A stretch of DNA of 64,000 nucleotides, from positions 26,181 through 90,180 of the forward strand of contig JAINDK010000070.1 of the NCBI GenBank assembly GCA_019931185.1. The letters are read 5' to 3'. The DNA comes from Bryobacter sp. CoA8 C33. Its GTDB lineage: Bacteria > Acidobacteriota > Terriglobia > Bryobacterales > Bryobacteraceae. Under the pieces are notes generated by a model, which was not told the origin of the DNA, searched no databases, and worked only from the letters and a program-made list of their open reading frames with translations. Below, piece by piece: positions 26,215-35,886 of the stretch (its first letter is position 1; every line of letters starts with the position of its first letter). Both the position numbers and the translations under genes were made by a program.

Positions 26215-27573
26215 TCAATGAGCTCCTCTACCAGTCAACACCAGCGGAATGGTCCGCAGCAAGATCCGGCTGTCGAGCGACAGCGACCAGTTATCGATGT
26301 ACTGCATATCGAGCTTCATGACCGTATCGACATCGAGCCGGTCCCGCCCCTCGATGGCCCAAATACAAGTGAGCCCGGGCCGCATGCGCAGGCGCCGCCG
26401 CTGCCATCCGGCATAGCAGGCCACTTCCTCCGGGGTTGCTGGCCGCGGCCCCACGAGCGACATATCGCCCTTCAGTACATTCCATAACTGCGGCAATTCA
26501 TCAATCGAAAACTTGCGCAACCACCGCCCCACGGGCGTCAGCCGCGGATCATTGGGAATCTTGAAGTTCAGCTTCTTGACGTTCAAATGAGCGTATTGCT
26601 CTCTTAGCTGCTCGGCGTTAGCCACCATGGAGCGGAACTTCAGCACTTCAAATCGCCGCCCGTTCAGACCGCAGCGCACTTGGCGGAAAATCACCGGCCC
26701 CGGCGAGGTCGACTTGATCAGCAAGGCGGCGGCGCCGAGCAAGGGCGAAGCCAGGATCAGCCCGGCGAGGGCAGCAGCGAAATCAACGGCCCGCTTGGCC
26801 ATCAGCTTGATTTCGTCGGTCGGCGTCGCGCTGAAGGTCAGCAGCGGCATCGTCCCCAGCCGGTCCAGATACACTTCGCTGTTGACGTGAGGAAAGAACT
26901 CGAGACTCAGCCGCGTTCGCACCCCCTCTTCGTCGCAGAGCAGAAACAGTTCCTCGAGTTCACCGATTCGCTCCGGCTCAACGGCGAATAGTACCTCGTC
27001 CACGACGTGCTCGCGCAGACGGGCCCGCACTTCCTCCGGGTCATTGACTATCGCCAGGACGCGCGTGCCTTCAAGGGCGTTTGCTTCGATCTCCTGCTTC
27101 AGACCCCTTGCGCGCTCCCCCTGGCCGAACACCAGCACATATTGCTCCCCGCCAAACTCCCGCCGGATCCATCCCACCATGTGTCCGGCGTTCCAGCGAA
27201 AGAGCAGCAGCAACAGAAACTGTATTCCCACGAAACAGAGAAGAAAAAAACGGCTCAGGTCGAGCTTCAAAAAGTAGTCGACCAACACGAGCCCGATCAT
27301 CACGAATGCGCTTTGCTTGCCGGTTTCACGCAGCACGACCCAGCGGTTGGCCCCGTCCAGCCGGTCATAGACCTGCACCCACAGGCAGAAGAGAACGCTG
27401 GCGCCAGCCGCCGCGCCGAACAGGAGCACCCGCACGGCCCCGCTCAGATAGAAGTCGTGCGACAGTGGCAATAGAGAGCGAGTCAAATACGCCGACTCGA
27501 AGGCCAGCGCCGTGAGCAGCACATCGGACAGGGCAAACAAAACGCGGGCTTTGCGATGATGGCGGCTATACAC
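26215..27573 (-). CDS. Polyprenyl glycosylphosphotransferase (initiating sugar transferase)
   Basis: 452 residues: about four N-terminal membrane helices (1-115), a Rossmann-like CoA-binding domain (about 140-235, YVLVFGQGERARGLKQEI), a further membrane segment (AVDFAAALAGLILASPLL) and a C-terminal bacterial sugar transferase domain with FEVLKFRSM, RKFSIDELPQLWNVLKGDMS, VGPRPA and RPGLTCIW. It transfers a hexose-1-phosphate to undecaprenyl phosphate to begin exopolysaccharide or O-unit synthesis (WbaP/WcaJ-like). No polysaccharide cluster follows it here. Confidence 0.92.
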   Translation of the reverse strand: MYSRHHRKARVLFALSDVLLTALAFESAYLTRSLLPLSHDFYLSGAVRVLLFGAAAGASVLFCLWVQVYDRLDGANRWVVLRETGKQSAFVMIGLVLVDYFLKLDLSRFFLLCFVGIQFLLLLLFRWNAGHMVGWIRREFGGEQYVLVFGQGERARGLKQEIEANALEGTRVLAIVNDPEEVRARLREHVVDEVLFAVEPERIGELEELFLLCDEEGVRTRLSLEFFPHVNSEVYLDRLGTMPLLTFSATPTDEIKLMAKRAVDFAAALAGLILASPLLGAAALLIKSTSPGPVIFRQVRCGLNGRRFEVLKFRSMVANAEQLREQYAHLNVKKLNFKIPNDPRLTPVGRWLRKFSIDELPQLWNVLKGDMSLVGPRPATPEEVACYAGWQRRRLRMRPGLTCIWAIEGRDRLDVDTVMKLDMQYIDNWSLSLDSRILLRTIPLVLTGRGAH

Positions 27574-27583
27574 CCTTTATACC

Positions 27584-28117
27584 GTGCCCCTTCAGATTAT
27601 CATCTGCCTATGCTTCTTCCTCGCCGCTTGCGGAGGCCCGACTTACCGGGCGGTTGAAGTCGATCCACGGGCCGGCGGAGGGCCCGCCCGCACGGATGCC
27701 TCCGGCCAGGGTTTGCCGCCCGAGGAGGCAGGTCCGCGGGCGATTTCGCTCGAAGGCTTCAAGCCCCTCGAATGGAAGACTCTGCGTGGCCTCGATGTCC
27801 GCACCGGCAAATCGAGCCCCGAGTTGGCCGCCGTAACCGGCGCTAACATCCGCATCAACGGTTTCATGGTGCCCTTTGATGATGACGACGAGCAGGTGAG
27901 CGAGTTTCTCCTCGTGCCCCAGGCCGGCATGTGCATCCACACTCCGCCCCCGCCGCCGAATCAGATCATTCTGGTGGAGGTGGCCACGGGCGGGGCCAAC
28001 CGAGTGGAGTGGGATAAGGAAGTCAGCGTCTACGGCCAGTTTCAGATTGCCGACGGCAACAGCCCCTACGGCAAGACCGGCTTCAGGATCTCAGCCGTTC
28101 GTGCCCGTCCGGACTAG
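27584..28117 (+). CDS. DUF3299 lipoprotein
   Basis: 177 residues starting at GTG 27584. A lipoprotein signal ends in FFLAAC. The DUF3299 core contains INGFMVPFDDDDEQVSEFLL, the diagnostic CIHTPPPPPNQI, and FQIADGNSPYGKTGF. The family has periplasmic members of unknown biochemistry, often beside metal or ABC-transport genes. A second member is encoded at 31050-31541 on the other strand. The gene converges with merC, overlapping by 27 bp. Confidence 0.85.
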   Translation: MPLQIIICLCFFLAACGGPTYRAVEVDPRAGGGPARTDASGQGLPPEEAGPRAISLEGFKPLEWKTLRGLDVRTGKSSPELAAVTGANIRINGFMVPFDDDDEQVSEFLLVPQAGMCIHTPPPPPNQIILVEVATGGANRVEWDKEVSVYGQFQIADGNSPYGKTGFRISAVRARPD

Positions 28118-28507
28118 CTTTGGAGTGCAGCATTTGCACTTGGCCTGATTGCGGAAGTGGGCGGTGCCGATCATGAATCCGCCGGCCACCATGCCCACTG
28201 GCTCATAGTTCTCCGGCGTCTCAAAAAAGATGCTCTTGGCCACGAATATCGCCATCACCCCCATGACGAACAGCACGACCGGTTCCGGCTGTTTGTGGTC
28301 CTTGAAGTAGCTCCAGCCTAAACGGATCAAACCGATCGACAGGCTCGCGGTGATGATGGCCCACTCCGTCGACTCCTCGGCAATCCACCCCATTCCGTTA
28401 ACCGCGAGATAGCCCACCACGAATGGCATCAGAGCGCAATGCACGGCGCAGCCGTAGCTGAGCCACATACCCACCTTGTCCCAAAATGTTTGGTTTGCTT
28501 CCGTCAT
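28091..28507 (-). CDS. MerC-like integral membrane protein
   Basis: About 138 residues from ATG 28507. Four hydrophobic segments and a first helix with SYGCAVHCALMPF, the Cys-x-x-x-Cys pair typical of MerC-family metal-transport proteins. The C-terminus has a cluster of four more Cys/His ligands (AHFRNQAKCKCC). MerC proteins import mercury or other soft metals, and many chromosomal members have no proven substrate. Its position between DUF3299 and ABC genes supports metal handling. Confidence 0.82.
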   Translation of the reverse strand: MTEANQTFWDKVGMWLSYGCAVHCALMPFVVGYLAVNGMGWIAEESTEWAIITASLSIGLIRLGWSYFKDHKQPEPVVLFVMGVMAIFVAKSIFFETPENYEPVGMVAGGFMIGTAHFRNQAKCKCCTPKLVRTGTNG

Positions 28508-28601
28508 AACAGTCTCACTCAGGATAACGCTTTCGCGATTCGCCGCCAATCCTCTTTGCGCCTAACCCAAGAGCGGACAGGATTGAGGGGCGAGGCGAGT
28601 C

Positions 28602-29078
28602 CTAGCGCTTTGGAAACGGCTGAAAACAATGCCGGGAAGCTTGCGCCAGTGCTGGAGGACAATTTGCCATCTTATGCAGGATGGGCCATTGCGCCGAATT
28701 CGCGTCCATGATTTGGACGTTCAGCGGAATCACCATCCACGTCATGTTTCCGTGATAGGCGCCGCTGGAATTCTGGATCGGGCTGACCTTCCCGTCCTGC
28801 GTGCCTTTACGAATCCTCTGGTGCGCCCGGATCGCGAATGTCAGCGGATCAGCCGGCTGTCCAGAGTATTTTGCACCCGGTACAACAGACTCAATGATCG
28901 CCCCCTCAGCCGGGGTGAAGATGTTCAACCCGCCTGGATTCTTTGCCATGCAGAAGTATCCAAACTGAATTAGTTGCACATCCTCATCGCGGTTCGGACA
29001 TCCAGGCCCGACATGAGCGTCCACAGACCAGAAAAACTGTCTCCTTCCCTTGTCGTTTAACAAAATCCCACTCGCCAT
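28602..29078 (-). CDS. Conserved-looking hypothetical protein
   Basis: About 158 residues starting at ATG 29078, with GGAAGGA 8 bp upstream. It has no signal peptide or membrane helix. The sequence is well formed (ILLNDKGRRQFFWSVDAHVG, QLIQFGYFCMAKNPGG, MTWMVIPLNVQIMDAN) and has the composition of a folded soluble protein with five cysteines. I do not recognise the family. It lies 45 bp downstream of the permease gene on the same strand and may be the last gene of the hemB/DUF3299/ABC operon. Confidence 0.6.
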   Translation of the reverse strand: MASGILLNDKGRRQFFWSVDAHVGPGCPNRDEDVQLIQFGYFCMAKNPGGLNIFTPAEGAIIESVVPGAKYSGQPADPLTFAIRAHQRIRKGTQDGKVSPIQNSSGAYHGNMTWMVIPLNVQIMDANSAQWPILHKMANCPPALAQASRHCFQPFPKR

Positions 29079-29123
29079 GTCACAAATCCTTCCAACGCTG
29101 ATTAAGTTGAATTCCTGCACTCA

Positions 29124-30386
29124 TCATACTCGTAAACTCAACCCGTCCGAGAGCGTATTCCGGTAGGCACGCCAGGCCGGCACGAGCCCAATCAACAATG
29201 CTGCCCCCACCACAATCGCCAGATAAATCGCGTGTTCCCACTGAAGACCCTGCCAGCGCAAATAGAGGCCGAACTCGCGCTCGAGCAATCCCTGCAGGGC
29301 GATGATTCCCACGTACATCAGCCCCACTCCCGCCAGGCATCCGCTGACGGCCAGCAGCACGCTCTCCATAACGAAAAGGGCCACGATCCGGGCTGGCCCC
29401 ATGCCCAGCGCCCGGAGAATCGCCATTTCCCGCCTCCGCTCATTGAGCGTTGTATAGATCGCCACCAGCATTCCCAGCAGACCCACCAGTACGACAAAGC
29501 CGCCAACGATCTCGAGCGCCAGTTCCGCATACTTAACTGTCGACCACAACTCATTCATCGCCACGCCGGGGATGATCGCCATCAGTGGTTCATCGAGATA
29601 GTTATTGACATCCCGCTGTATGCGCAGCGTGTCGATGCGGCTCTTGGCCCGGAGCAGGAAGGCGGTAATCGCCTCGGGTTGCAGATCCTTCTGCGTGAGC
29701 TTGGCCGCTGGTAGCTCCTCGCCCGGCTCCGGCGGCGCCCCCTGCTGCCATCCCACATGGATCGCCGTCATGCCTTCGAGGGTGATATAGAGACTGCGGT
29801 CGATCGGCGTGGCGGTTCTTGCCAGCACGCCGACCACCCGGAATGGCTTATCGTCATGATCCATGATGCCGGCCGCGCCGATGCCGTGCGTCAGTGAGAT
29901 TTTCCGCTCGAGGCCGTAGCCAAGCTTGGCCGCCACATCGCTGCCCAGCGCCACTTCGTCGAAAGCACGCGGCGCGCGGCCGGCGGCGAACTCCACTGTC
30001 CGCGTCCGCCGGTAGCGATAGCGTTCATAAAAACTGCCATTGGTTCCCACGACCCGGAAGCCACGGTGGCTGTCGCCGAGCGAATAAGGTATGGTCCAGG
30101 CGACGGCCGGGTGTTTGGCCCACGCCTCGTAGCTGGACCACTTGACGTTGTTTGTTGCCGTTCCCATGCGGAACACCGTGTACAAAAGCAATTGGAGGCC
30201 ACCGCCGCGGGCGCCAACGATCAGATCGGTGCCCGAGATAGTGGAGGAAAAGCTTTCCCGCGCGCTTAGCCGCAGCGCCTCCACGCCGAGCAGCAGCGCC
30301 ACGCTCAAGGCGATCGAAAGCACGGTCAGTCCGGTGGTGACCCGCCGGTTGCGCAAGCTGCGCCAAGCCAGGCTCGCGATCAGCAT
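29124..30386 (-). CDS. FtsX/MacB-like ABC transporter permease
   Basis: 420 residues with the MacB_PCD/FtsX layout: one N-terminal membrane helix (about 18-40, TTGLTVLSIALSVALLLGVE), a roughly 230-residue periplasmic domain, and three C-terminal helices (about 285-310, 335-365, 385-405). Such permeases usually transmit force rather than channel small ions, acting on lipoproteins or periplasmic partners. TGATG overlap with the ATPase gene shows coupled expression. With DUF3299 upstream the substrate may be a metal-binding protein or metal chelate. Confidence 0.85.
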   Translation of the reverse strand: MLIASLAWRSLRNRRVTTGLTVLSIALSVALLLGVEALRLSARESFSSTISGTDLIVGARGGGLQLLLYTVFRMGTATNNVKWSSYEAWAKHPAVAWTIPYSLGDSHRGFRVVGTNGSFYERYRYRRTRTVEFAAGRAPRAFDEVALGSDVAAKLGYGLERKISLTHGIGAAGIMDHDDKPFRVVGVLARTATPIDRSLYITLEGMTAIHVGWQQGAPPEPGEELPAAKLTQKDLQPEAITAFLLRAKSRIDTLRIQRDVNNYLDEPLMAIIPGVAMNELWSTVKYAELALEIVGGFVVLVGLLGMLVAIYTTLNERRREMAILRALGMGPARIVALFVMESVLLAVSGCLAGVGLMYVGIIALQGLLEREFGLYLRWQGLQWEHAIYLAIVVGAALLIGLVPAWRAYRNTLSDGLSLRV

Positions 30387-31075
30387 CAGGCGCCCTCCAG
30401 GCGCGTGGCCCGATTCAATTCTGGCAAACTTCGTTGCTGTTCAAATAATCCCTTGAGGCTCTGGTCATGAGATACGAACAAGAGTGCTGCTCCTGCTTGG
30501 CGCGCCTGGCCAAGCAGGAGTTCCAGGAAGCGTTCCCGGTGCGCCGCGTCGAGCGCCGAGGTCGGTTCATCGGCAATCACCAGCTTCGGCCCGCCGATCA
30601 GGGCGCGCGCCGCGGCCACCCGCTGCTGCTGGCCCACGCTCAATTCGAGCACTCCACGATCGAGTAAATCCGCGATGCCAAGAGCCGCGGCCATCTCCTC
30701 GAGGCCTTCGCCGCGCCGGCCCCGGTGCAGCTGGGCCGGCAGCAGGATGTTGTCCCGCACGCTCAAATAGGGAATGAGGTTGAACATCTGAAAGATGTAG
30801 CCCAGCTTCTCGCCCCGCCAGCGGTCGCGCCGTCCCCGGCTCAGGCGCCGCAGGTCCTCCCCGAGCACTTCCACCCGTCCTTGCTGCGCCTCAAGCACGC
30901 CCGCAATCACTCCAAGCAGCGTCGTTTTGCCGCATCCGCTCGGTCCATGGAGAAAACAACTCTCCCCCTCGCCCAATACAAATTCTTCGATATCAAGAAC
31001 CAGTGGGCTACCCGCGCGGTAGGCAAAACGCACCTGTTCCAGCCGGATACTAGCGGGATTGGTAGGGCTCGACAT
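30386..31075 (-). CDS. LolD/MacB-type ABC ATP-binding protein
   Basis: 229 residues with Walker A GPSGCGKT, Q-loop IFQMFNLIPYLSV, signature LSVGQQQR, Walker B LVIADEPTSALD and H-loop FVSHD. It partners the overlapping FtsX-like permease. The gene starts 26 bp inside the 3' end of the DUF3299 gene. The order DUF3299, ATPase, permease suggests a single periplasmic-partner/transporter unit. Confidence 0.9.
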   Translation of the reverse strand: MSSPTNPASIRLEQVRFAYRAGSPLVLDIEEFVLGEGESCFLHGPSGCGKTTLLGVIAGVLEAQQGRVEVLGEDLRRLSRGRRDRWRGEKLGYIFQMFNLIPYLSVRDNILLPAQLHRGRRGEGLEEMAAALGIADLLDRGVLELSVGQQQRVAAARALIGGPKLVIADEPTSALDAAHRERFLELLLGQARQAGAALLFVSHDQSLKGLFEQQRSLPELNRATRLEGA

Positions 31076-31541
31076 TCGCCACGATCATCTGATAGGCCAC
31101 CGCCCCATAGGGGCTGCCGGTCTTATTAATTGCAAATTTGCCTTCAAACCAGTTTGGCTCGAACATCGCGACCTTCACCTTCTTCTTGCCCGCCATGCGG
31201 CAATAGACGATCTGATGGGGCGGCGGAGGCGGGGTGTGGATGCAACCCCCGGCAATCGGTACGATCAGGTACTCGTCGGCCTCTTCCTGATCGTCGCTCT
31301 CGAGCGGCACCATGTAGCCGGCAAGGCGAACCGTTGTGTTGTCGATCTTTTTCAGGTCGGCCGGCGCCTCGCCTGTTGTCAGATCGAGTTGCCGCAAGAG
31401 ACGCCACTGCACGGTTGGCGCGGGCCCCTTTTGCGTGTCGGCTGCCCGCAGAGGCCCAAGCGCCGGGTCTTCGATCACCGCGATCACCCCCGCCGCCAGT
31501 GCCGCCAATGCCCAGCGCCGCCTGTTCTGCATAGCCTTCAT
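31050..31541 (-). CDS. DUF3299 exported protein
   Basis: 163 residues with an N-terminal signal (RRRWALAALAAGVIAVI) and the DUF3299 core: VRLAGYMVPLESDDQEEADE, CIHTPPPPPHQI and NKTGSPYGAVAYQM. It shares the Cys-Ile-His-Thr-Pro motif with the lipoprotein paralogue at 27584. Cys and His in this motif are candidates for metal binding (inference). It begins at the TAATG overlap with hemB and overlaps the ABC ATPase, placing it in the middle of one operon. Confidence 0.85.
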   Translation of the reverse strand: MKAMQNRRRWALAALAAGVIAVIEDPALGPLRAADTQKGPAPTVQWRLLRQLDLTTGEAPADLKKIDNTTVRLAGYMVPLESDDQEEADEYLIVPIAGGCIHTPPPPPHQIVYCRMAGKKKVKVAMFEPNWFEGKFAINKTGSPYGAVAYQMIVANVEPYQSR

Positions 31542-32509
31542 TAAAGCAGTCTCGCCGCATCCTTGGCAAAGTAGGTCAGCAGGATCGACGCTCCGGCCCG
31601 TTTGATGGCCACTAGCGTTTCCATCATGACCCGTTCCTGGTCGATCCAGCCGTTGCGTGCTGCTGCCATGATCATGCTGAACTCCCCACTCACCTGATAC
31701 GCCGCGACCGGCACGTCAAATGCCTGCCGCGCCGCCGCGATGACATCCAGGTAAGCGAGCGCCGGCTTGACCATCAGAATGTCAGCCCCCTCTTCGAGAT
31801 CCATCCGCATTTCACGCAGCGCCTCGCGGGCGTTGGGCGGGTCCATTTGATATGTTTTGCGGTCGCCGAATTGCGGCGCGCTCTCGGCTGCCTCGCGGAA
31901 GGGGCCATAAAATCCGCTTGCGTACTTCGCCGCGTAGCTCATGATCGGTACCTTCTGGTAGCCGTTTTCATCGAGTCGCGCCCGGATCGCTCCCACCCTC
32001 CCGTCCATCATGTCGCTCGGCGCCACCATGTCGGCCCCGGCCGCGGCGTGCGTCAGCGCGCTCTCGGCCAGCCACTCGAGCGTCTGGTCATTGTCGACAT
32101 CTCCGTCCACGATCTTGCCGCAATGCCCGTGCGAGGTGTATTCGCAATTGCAGACGTCGGTGACAACCAACAAGTCCGGCACTTCGCGTTTGATTGCCCG
32201 TACGCCTTGCTGGACGATTCCGTGCGGATCATACGCGCCGCTGGCCCTGTCGTCCTTGCTCTGGGGGATCCCAAACAGCAGCACGCCCCCGATGCCGAGT
32301 GCTCTGGCCTCTTCACACTCCTTCACCGCCTCGTCGATCGAAAGCTGGTAATTACCCGGCATGCTCGAAATTTCCCGCCGCCGGCCCTCGCCGCTGACGA
32401 GAAACAGGGGGTAGATGAAGTTTTCCGGCTCGAGTCTTGTCTCCCGCACCAGCCGCCGTATCGCCTCATTTTGCCGCAACCTCCGCGGCCGATGAATTGG
32501 ATAAGCCAC
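31541..32509 (-). CDS. hemB: Porphobilinogen synthase, zinc-dependent type
   Basis: 322 residues starting at GTG 32509. It condenses two 5-aminolevulinate molecules to porphobilinogen in haem synthesis. Schiff-base lysines are seen in [14 protein letters not shown] (near 195) and in MVKPALAY (near 245). The segment [14 protein letters not shown] (about 118-131) is the cysteine-rich zinc site that marks zinc-dependent HemB; the magnesium-type enzymes replace these cysteines. Its stop overlaps the DUF3299 start (TAATG), tying haem synthesis to a possible metal-supply operon. Divergent from the LolD-like gene across 120 bp. Confidence 0.95.
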   Translation of the reverse strand: MAYPIHRPRRLRQNEAIRRLVRETRLEPENFIYPLFLVSGEGRRREISSMPGNYQLSIDEAVKECEEARALGIGGVLLFGIPQSKDDRASGAYDPHGIVQQGVRAIKREVPDLLVVTDVCNCEYTSHGHCGKIVDGDVDNDQTLEWLAESALTHAAAGADMVAPSDMMDGRVGAIRARLDENGYQKVPIMSYAAKYASGFYGPFREAAESAPQFGDRKTYQMDPPNAREALREMRMDLEEGADILMVKPALAYLDVIAAARQAFDVPVAAYQVSGEFSMIMAAARNGWIDQERVMMETLVAIKRAGASILLTYFAKDAARLL

Positions 32510-32629
32510 GCTAACAGTTTATGCGCCCCTCGCCCGGAGGGTCATTCCCGCGATTCAGTTTGCTTTCTTCCCTCCCCAATCGTCTAGATCCTGAACCCAA
32601 GGCCGGCCTGCGAGAATCAGGACAAGCAC

Positions 32630-33358
32630 ATGGCGACTTCAATCCATGTCGAAAACCTGGTGAAGACCTATTCGGGCCCTCGTGAAGTGACGATCTTTAC
32701 CGATATGTCCTTTGTGGTGAATCCTGGCGAGCGCCTCGCTCTGATCGGTGAATCCGGGGCCGGAAAGTCCACACTACTCCATTTGCTCGGCGGTCTGGAT
32801 CGACCCACGCGAGGCTCGATTTGCTATGGCGATACCGATATCACCCGGCTCTCCCCCGCCGCCCTGGCTGAGTTTCGGAACCGCTCGCTTGGCTTCGTTT
32901 GGCAGGTACAGTCGCTGCTGCCGGAATTCACCGCTCTCGAAAACGTCATGATGCCGCTGCTGGTGCGCGGCGCCTCGCCGCTCGCCGCCCAGGGTCCCGC
33001 TGAGGCCATGCTCGCGGAAGTCGGCCTCGGCGGCCGTTTGCACCATCGCGCCGGCGAGCTTTCCGGCGGCGAACAGCAACGTGTTTCGCTGGCCCGCGCT
33101 CTTGTCACCGAGCCCGAATTCCTGCTGGCCGATGAGCCTACCGGGAATCTGGACGAATCAACGGCCACCCAGATTCTGGATTTGATCGAGCGCCTGCAGT
33201 CCCGGCGCGCGTTCACCAGCATAATTGTCACTCACTCCCCCACTCTCGCCCGCCGTTCGACGCGGACCCTGCGTCTGTCCCGCGGCGGACTTTTCGCCTT
33301 AGAAACTAATTTCCCCAATTCCGGAACGGTTACAATGGAGCCAGAAAGCCATGTTTGA
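32630..33358 (+). CDS. LolD-like ABC ATP-binding protein
   Basis: 242 residues: Walker A GESGAGKS, Q-loop region FVWQVQSLLPEFTALENVMM (the LLPEFTALENV piece is LolD-like), signature LSGGEQQR, Walker B FLLADEPTGNLDE and H-loop VTHS. LolD drives extraction of lipoproteins by LolCE. No permease is adjacent, so the assignment to LolCDE rests on sequence alone. The C-terminus overlaps clpC by 8 bp, so the two are co-translated. Confidence 0.8.
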   Translation: MATSIHVENLVKTYSGPREVTIFTDMSFVVNPGERLALIGESGAGKSTLLHLLGGLDRPTRGSICYGDTDITRLSPAALAEFRNRSLGFVWQVQSLLPEFTALENVMMPLLVRGASPLAAQGPAEAMLAEVGLGGRLHHRAGELSGGEQQRVSLARALVTEPEFLLADEPTGNLDESTATQILDLIERLQSRRAFTSIIVTHSPTLARRSTRTLRLSRGGLFALETNFPNSGTVTMEPESHV

Positions 33359-35831
33359 GCGTTACACAGAGAAGGCACGGCGCGTTATCTTCTTCGCCCG
33401 CTACGAGGCGAGTCAGTTTGGGAGCCCGTATATTGAAACCGAGCACCTGCTGCTCGGTCTCCTGCGGGAAGACAAGGCCCTCGCCAACCGCTTCCTGCGC
33501 TCCCAGGCCGCCATTGAGTCCATCCGCAAGCAGATCGAGGCCCACACCACGATCCGCGAAAAAGTTTCCACCTCGGTTGATCTCCCCCTCAGCCACGAGT
33601 GCAAGCGGGTTCTCGCCTATGGCGCCGAGGAAGCCGAGCGTCTCAATCACAAGCACATTGGCACCGAGCACCTTCTGCTCGGCATCCTGCGCGAGGAAAA
33701 ATGCTACGCCGCCGAGCTCCTGCATGAGCGCGGCCTCCGGCTCTCCCAGGTTCGCGAAGAGATTGCCCGCAGTTCCTCGGAAAAAGTTTCCACCTCGCGC
33801 GCCAAGGAATCTTCCCTGCTTAACGAGTTTTCGCGCGATCTGACCCAGGCAGCCCTCGACGGCACCCTGGACCCGCTGATTGGCCGCGACCATGAACTCG
33901 ATCGCGTCATCCAGATCCTGTGCCGCCGCACGAAGAACAATCCCGTGCTGATTGGTGAGCCCGGCGTCGGCAAAACGGCCATTGTCGAAGGCCTCGCTCA
34001 GCGCATTGCCGACGGGGAAGTGCCCAGCTTTCTCGCTGACAAGCGCATCCTCGCTCTCGATCTCTCCCTGATCGTCGCCGGCACGAAGTACCGCGGCCAA
34101 TTCGAGGAACGTCTGAAGACGATTATGAAGGAGTTGATGGAGAATCAAAACGCCATCATCTTCATCGACGAATTGCATACACTGGTGGGCGCCGGCTCGG
34201 CCGAAGGCTCACTCGATGCCGCCAACATCCTGAAGCCCGCTCTCTCGCGCGGCGAAGTCCAGTGCATCGGCGCCACGACCCCCGCTGAATACCGCAAGTC
34301 CATCGAGAAGGACCGTTCCCTCGAGCGCCGCTTCCAGGCCGTGAAGGTGCCGCCCCCAAATGAATCCGACGCCATCCGCATTCTCATGGGTGTCAAGGAG
34401 CGCTACGAGAAGTTCCATGCCGTCGCTTATACCGACGATTCGATCGAGACCGCTGTTTATGCCTCCAATCGCTTCATCCCCGATCGGTTTCTTCCGGATA
34501 AGGCTATCGATTTGATCGACGAAGCCGGCGCCCGGGTCAAGCTGAGGCAGACGACGCTGCCGCCCGACATCGCCGATATTCAGAAGCGCATCAAGTTCAT
34601 CGTCCACCGCATGGAGAACGCCATCGCGAACCATGAGTTCGAAAAGGCTCGCTTCTATTCCGACGAAGAACGTAAGGAACGCGAAAATCTCCGCTTGCTC
34701 CGGGAAAAATACAACCTCGACGATACCTCGACGGGTGTTGTAAACAAGGACGACATCGAGGACGTGGTAGCGCGCTGGACCGGCGTGCCAATGACGGCCA
34801 TCCGCGAGGAAGAAGTCTCCAAGCTCCTGCGTATCGAAGAAGAGCTGCACAAGCGCGTCATCAGCCAGGATCGCGCGATCAGCGCCCTGGCCCGCGCCAT
34901 CCGCCGTTCCCGCGCGGGCCTGAAGAGCCCCAAGCGTCCCGCCGGCAGCTTCCTCTTTCTTGGTCCCACCGGCGTCGGCAAAACCGAAGTCGCCCGGGCG
35001 CTGGCCGATTTCCTCTTCGGCAGCGAAAAATCGCTGATTCGCTTCGACATGAGTGAATTCATGGAGAAGCATTCCGTCTCGAAGCTCATCGGTTCGCCTC
35101 CCGGCTATGTCGGCTACGAGGAGGGCGGGCAGTTAACCGAACGCGTCAAGCGCAACCCCTACTCGATCATCCTGCTCGACGAAATCGAGAAGGCTCATCC
35201 CGATGTCTACAACATCCTGCTGCAGGTTTTTGAAGATGGCCAACTTACGGACGGTCTCGGCAACACCGTCGACTTCAAGAACACCATCATCATCATGACC
35301 TCCAACCTCGGGGCCCGCTTCCTCGACAAAAAGAAGGGCATCGGCTTCGACGCTCCCGTCGACAAAGGCCTCCAGCCGAAGGTCGAGGAACAGGTTATGG
35401 GCGAGGTGCGCCGCGCCTTCAACCCCGAATTCCTCAACCGGCTCGACGAAGTGATTCTCTTTACTTCGCTGGTGGACGAAGATCTGCTGCGGATCATGCA
35501 TCTGCTGGTGAATCAGATCAACGACAACCTCGTCGCCAAGCAGGTCAAGATCCGGCTCAACGCCGAGGCGGCCAAGTATATCCTCGAGAAAACTCTCGTC
35601 GATCGAAGCTATGGCGCCCGCCCATTGCGCCGCGCTCTTCAGAGGTACATCGAAGACCCGCTGTCGGAAGCCCTCATTCAGGGTTCTCTGCCGCGGCCGA
35701 GCGAACTCGAAGTCTATCTCTCCGATACCGGTCTCTTTGTCCGCCCCGTGCAGACCGAAGACGAAGAGGCGCTCGTTGGCGCCGGTGGACCGTCCGCTCC
35801 GCCCGAAGGTACACCCCTGTACACGTTCTAG
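33351..35831 (+). CDS. clpC: ClpC-type AAA+ unfoldase
   Basis: 826 residues in the full ClpC arrangement. Two Clp_N repeats (1-140; [41 protein letters not shown]), AAA1 with Walker A GEPGVGKT near 203, a UVR-bearing middle region (about 415-450), AAA2 with GPTGVGKT near 538, and a Clp_D2-small C-terminal domain. It unfolds substrates for ClpP. No mcsA, mcsB or ctsR gene lies alongside. A strong hairpin terminator follows. Confidence 0.95.
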   Translation: MFERYTEKARRVIFFARYEASQFGSPYIETEHLLLGLLREDKALANRFLRSQAAIESIRKQIEAHTTIREKVSTSVDLPLSHECKRVLAYGAEEAERLNHKHIGTEHLLLGILREEKCYAAELLHERGLRLSQVREEIARSSSEKVSTSRAKESSLLNEFSRDLTQAALDGTLDPLIGRDHELDRVIQILCRRTKNNPVLIGEPGVGKTAIVEGLAQRIADGEVPSFLADKRILALDLSLIVAGTKYRGQFEERLKTIMKELMENQNAIIFIDELHTLVGAGSAEGSLDAANILKPALSRGEVQCIGATTPAEYRKSIEKDRSLERRFQAVKVPPPNESDAIRILMGVKERYEKFHAVAYTDDSIETAVYASNRFIPDRFLPDKAIDLIDEAGARVKLRQTTLPPDIADIQKRIKFIVHRMENAIANHEFEKARFYSDEERKERENLRLLREKYNLDDTSTGVVNKDDIEDVVARWTGVPMTAIREEEVSKLLRIEEELHKRVISQDRAISALARAIRRSRAGLKSPKRPAGSFLFLGPTGVGKTEVARALADFLFGSEKSLIRFDMSEFMEKHSVSKLIGSPPGYVGYEEGGQLTERVKRNPYSIILLDEIEKAHPDVYNILLQVFEDGQLTDGLGNTVDFKNTIIIMTSNLGARFLDKKKGIGFDAPVDKGLQPKVEEQVMGEVRRAFNPEFLNRLDEVILFTSLVDEDLLRIMHLLVNQINDNLVAKQVKIRLNAEAAKYILEKTLVDRSYGARPLRRALQRYIEDPLSEALIQGSLPRPSELEVYLSDTGLFVRPVQTEDEEALVGAGGPSAPPEGTPLYTF

Positions 35832-35858
35832 TCCCGTTGAGCCGAAGCAATGCAGCGA

Positions 35859-35881
35859 AGCCTCCCGCCTTGGGAGGCTTT
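35859..35881 (+). terminator. Hairpin terminator after clpC
   Basis: AAGCCTCCC (35859-35867), loop GCCTT, and GGGAGGCTT (35873-35881) form a perfect 9-bp stem that can extend by a few pairs with a one-base bulge. Only TTCG follows, so there is no long U tract. It sits 27 bp after the clpC stop and may also end transcription of the degenerate minus-strand nuclease gene. Confidence 0.75.
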
Positions 35882-35886
35882 CGCCA

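Noticed and set aside
28584..28660. Search for CRISPR arrays or tandem repeats in this and other intergenic regions
   Set aside because: No regularly spaced direct repeats were found anywhere in the window. The repeated CIHTPPPPP coding motif belongs to two DUF3299 genes.
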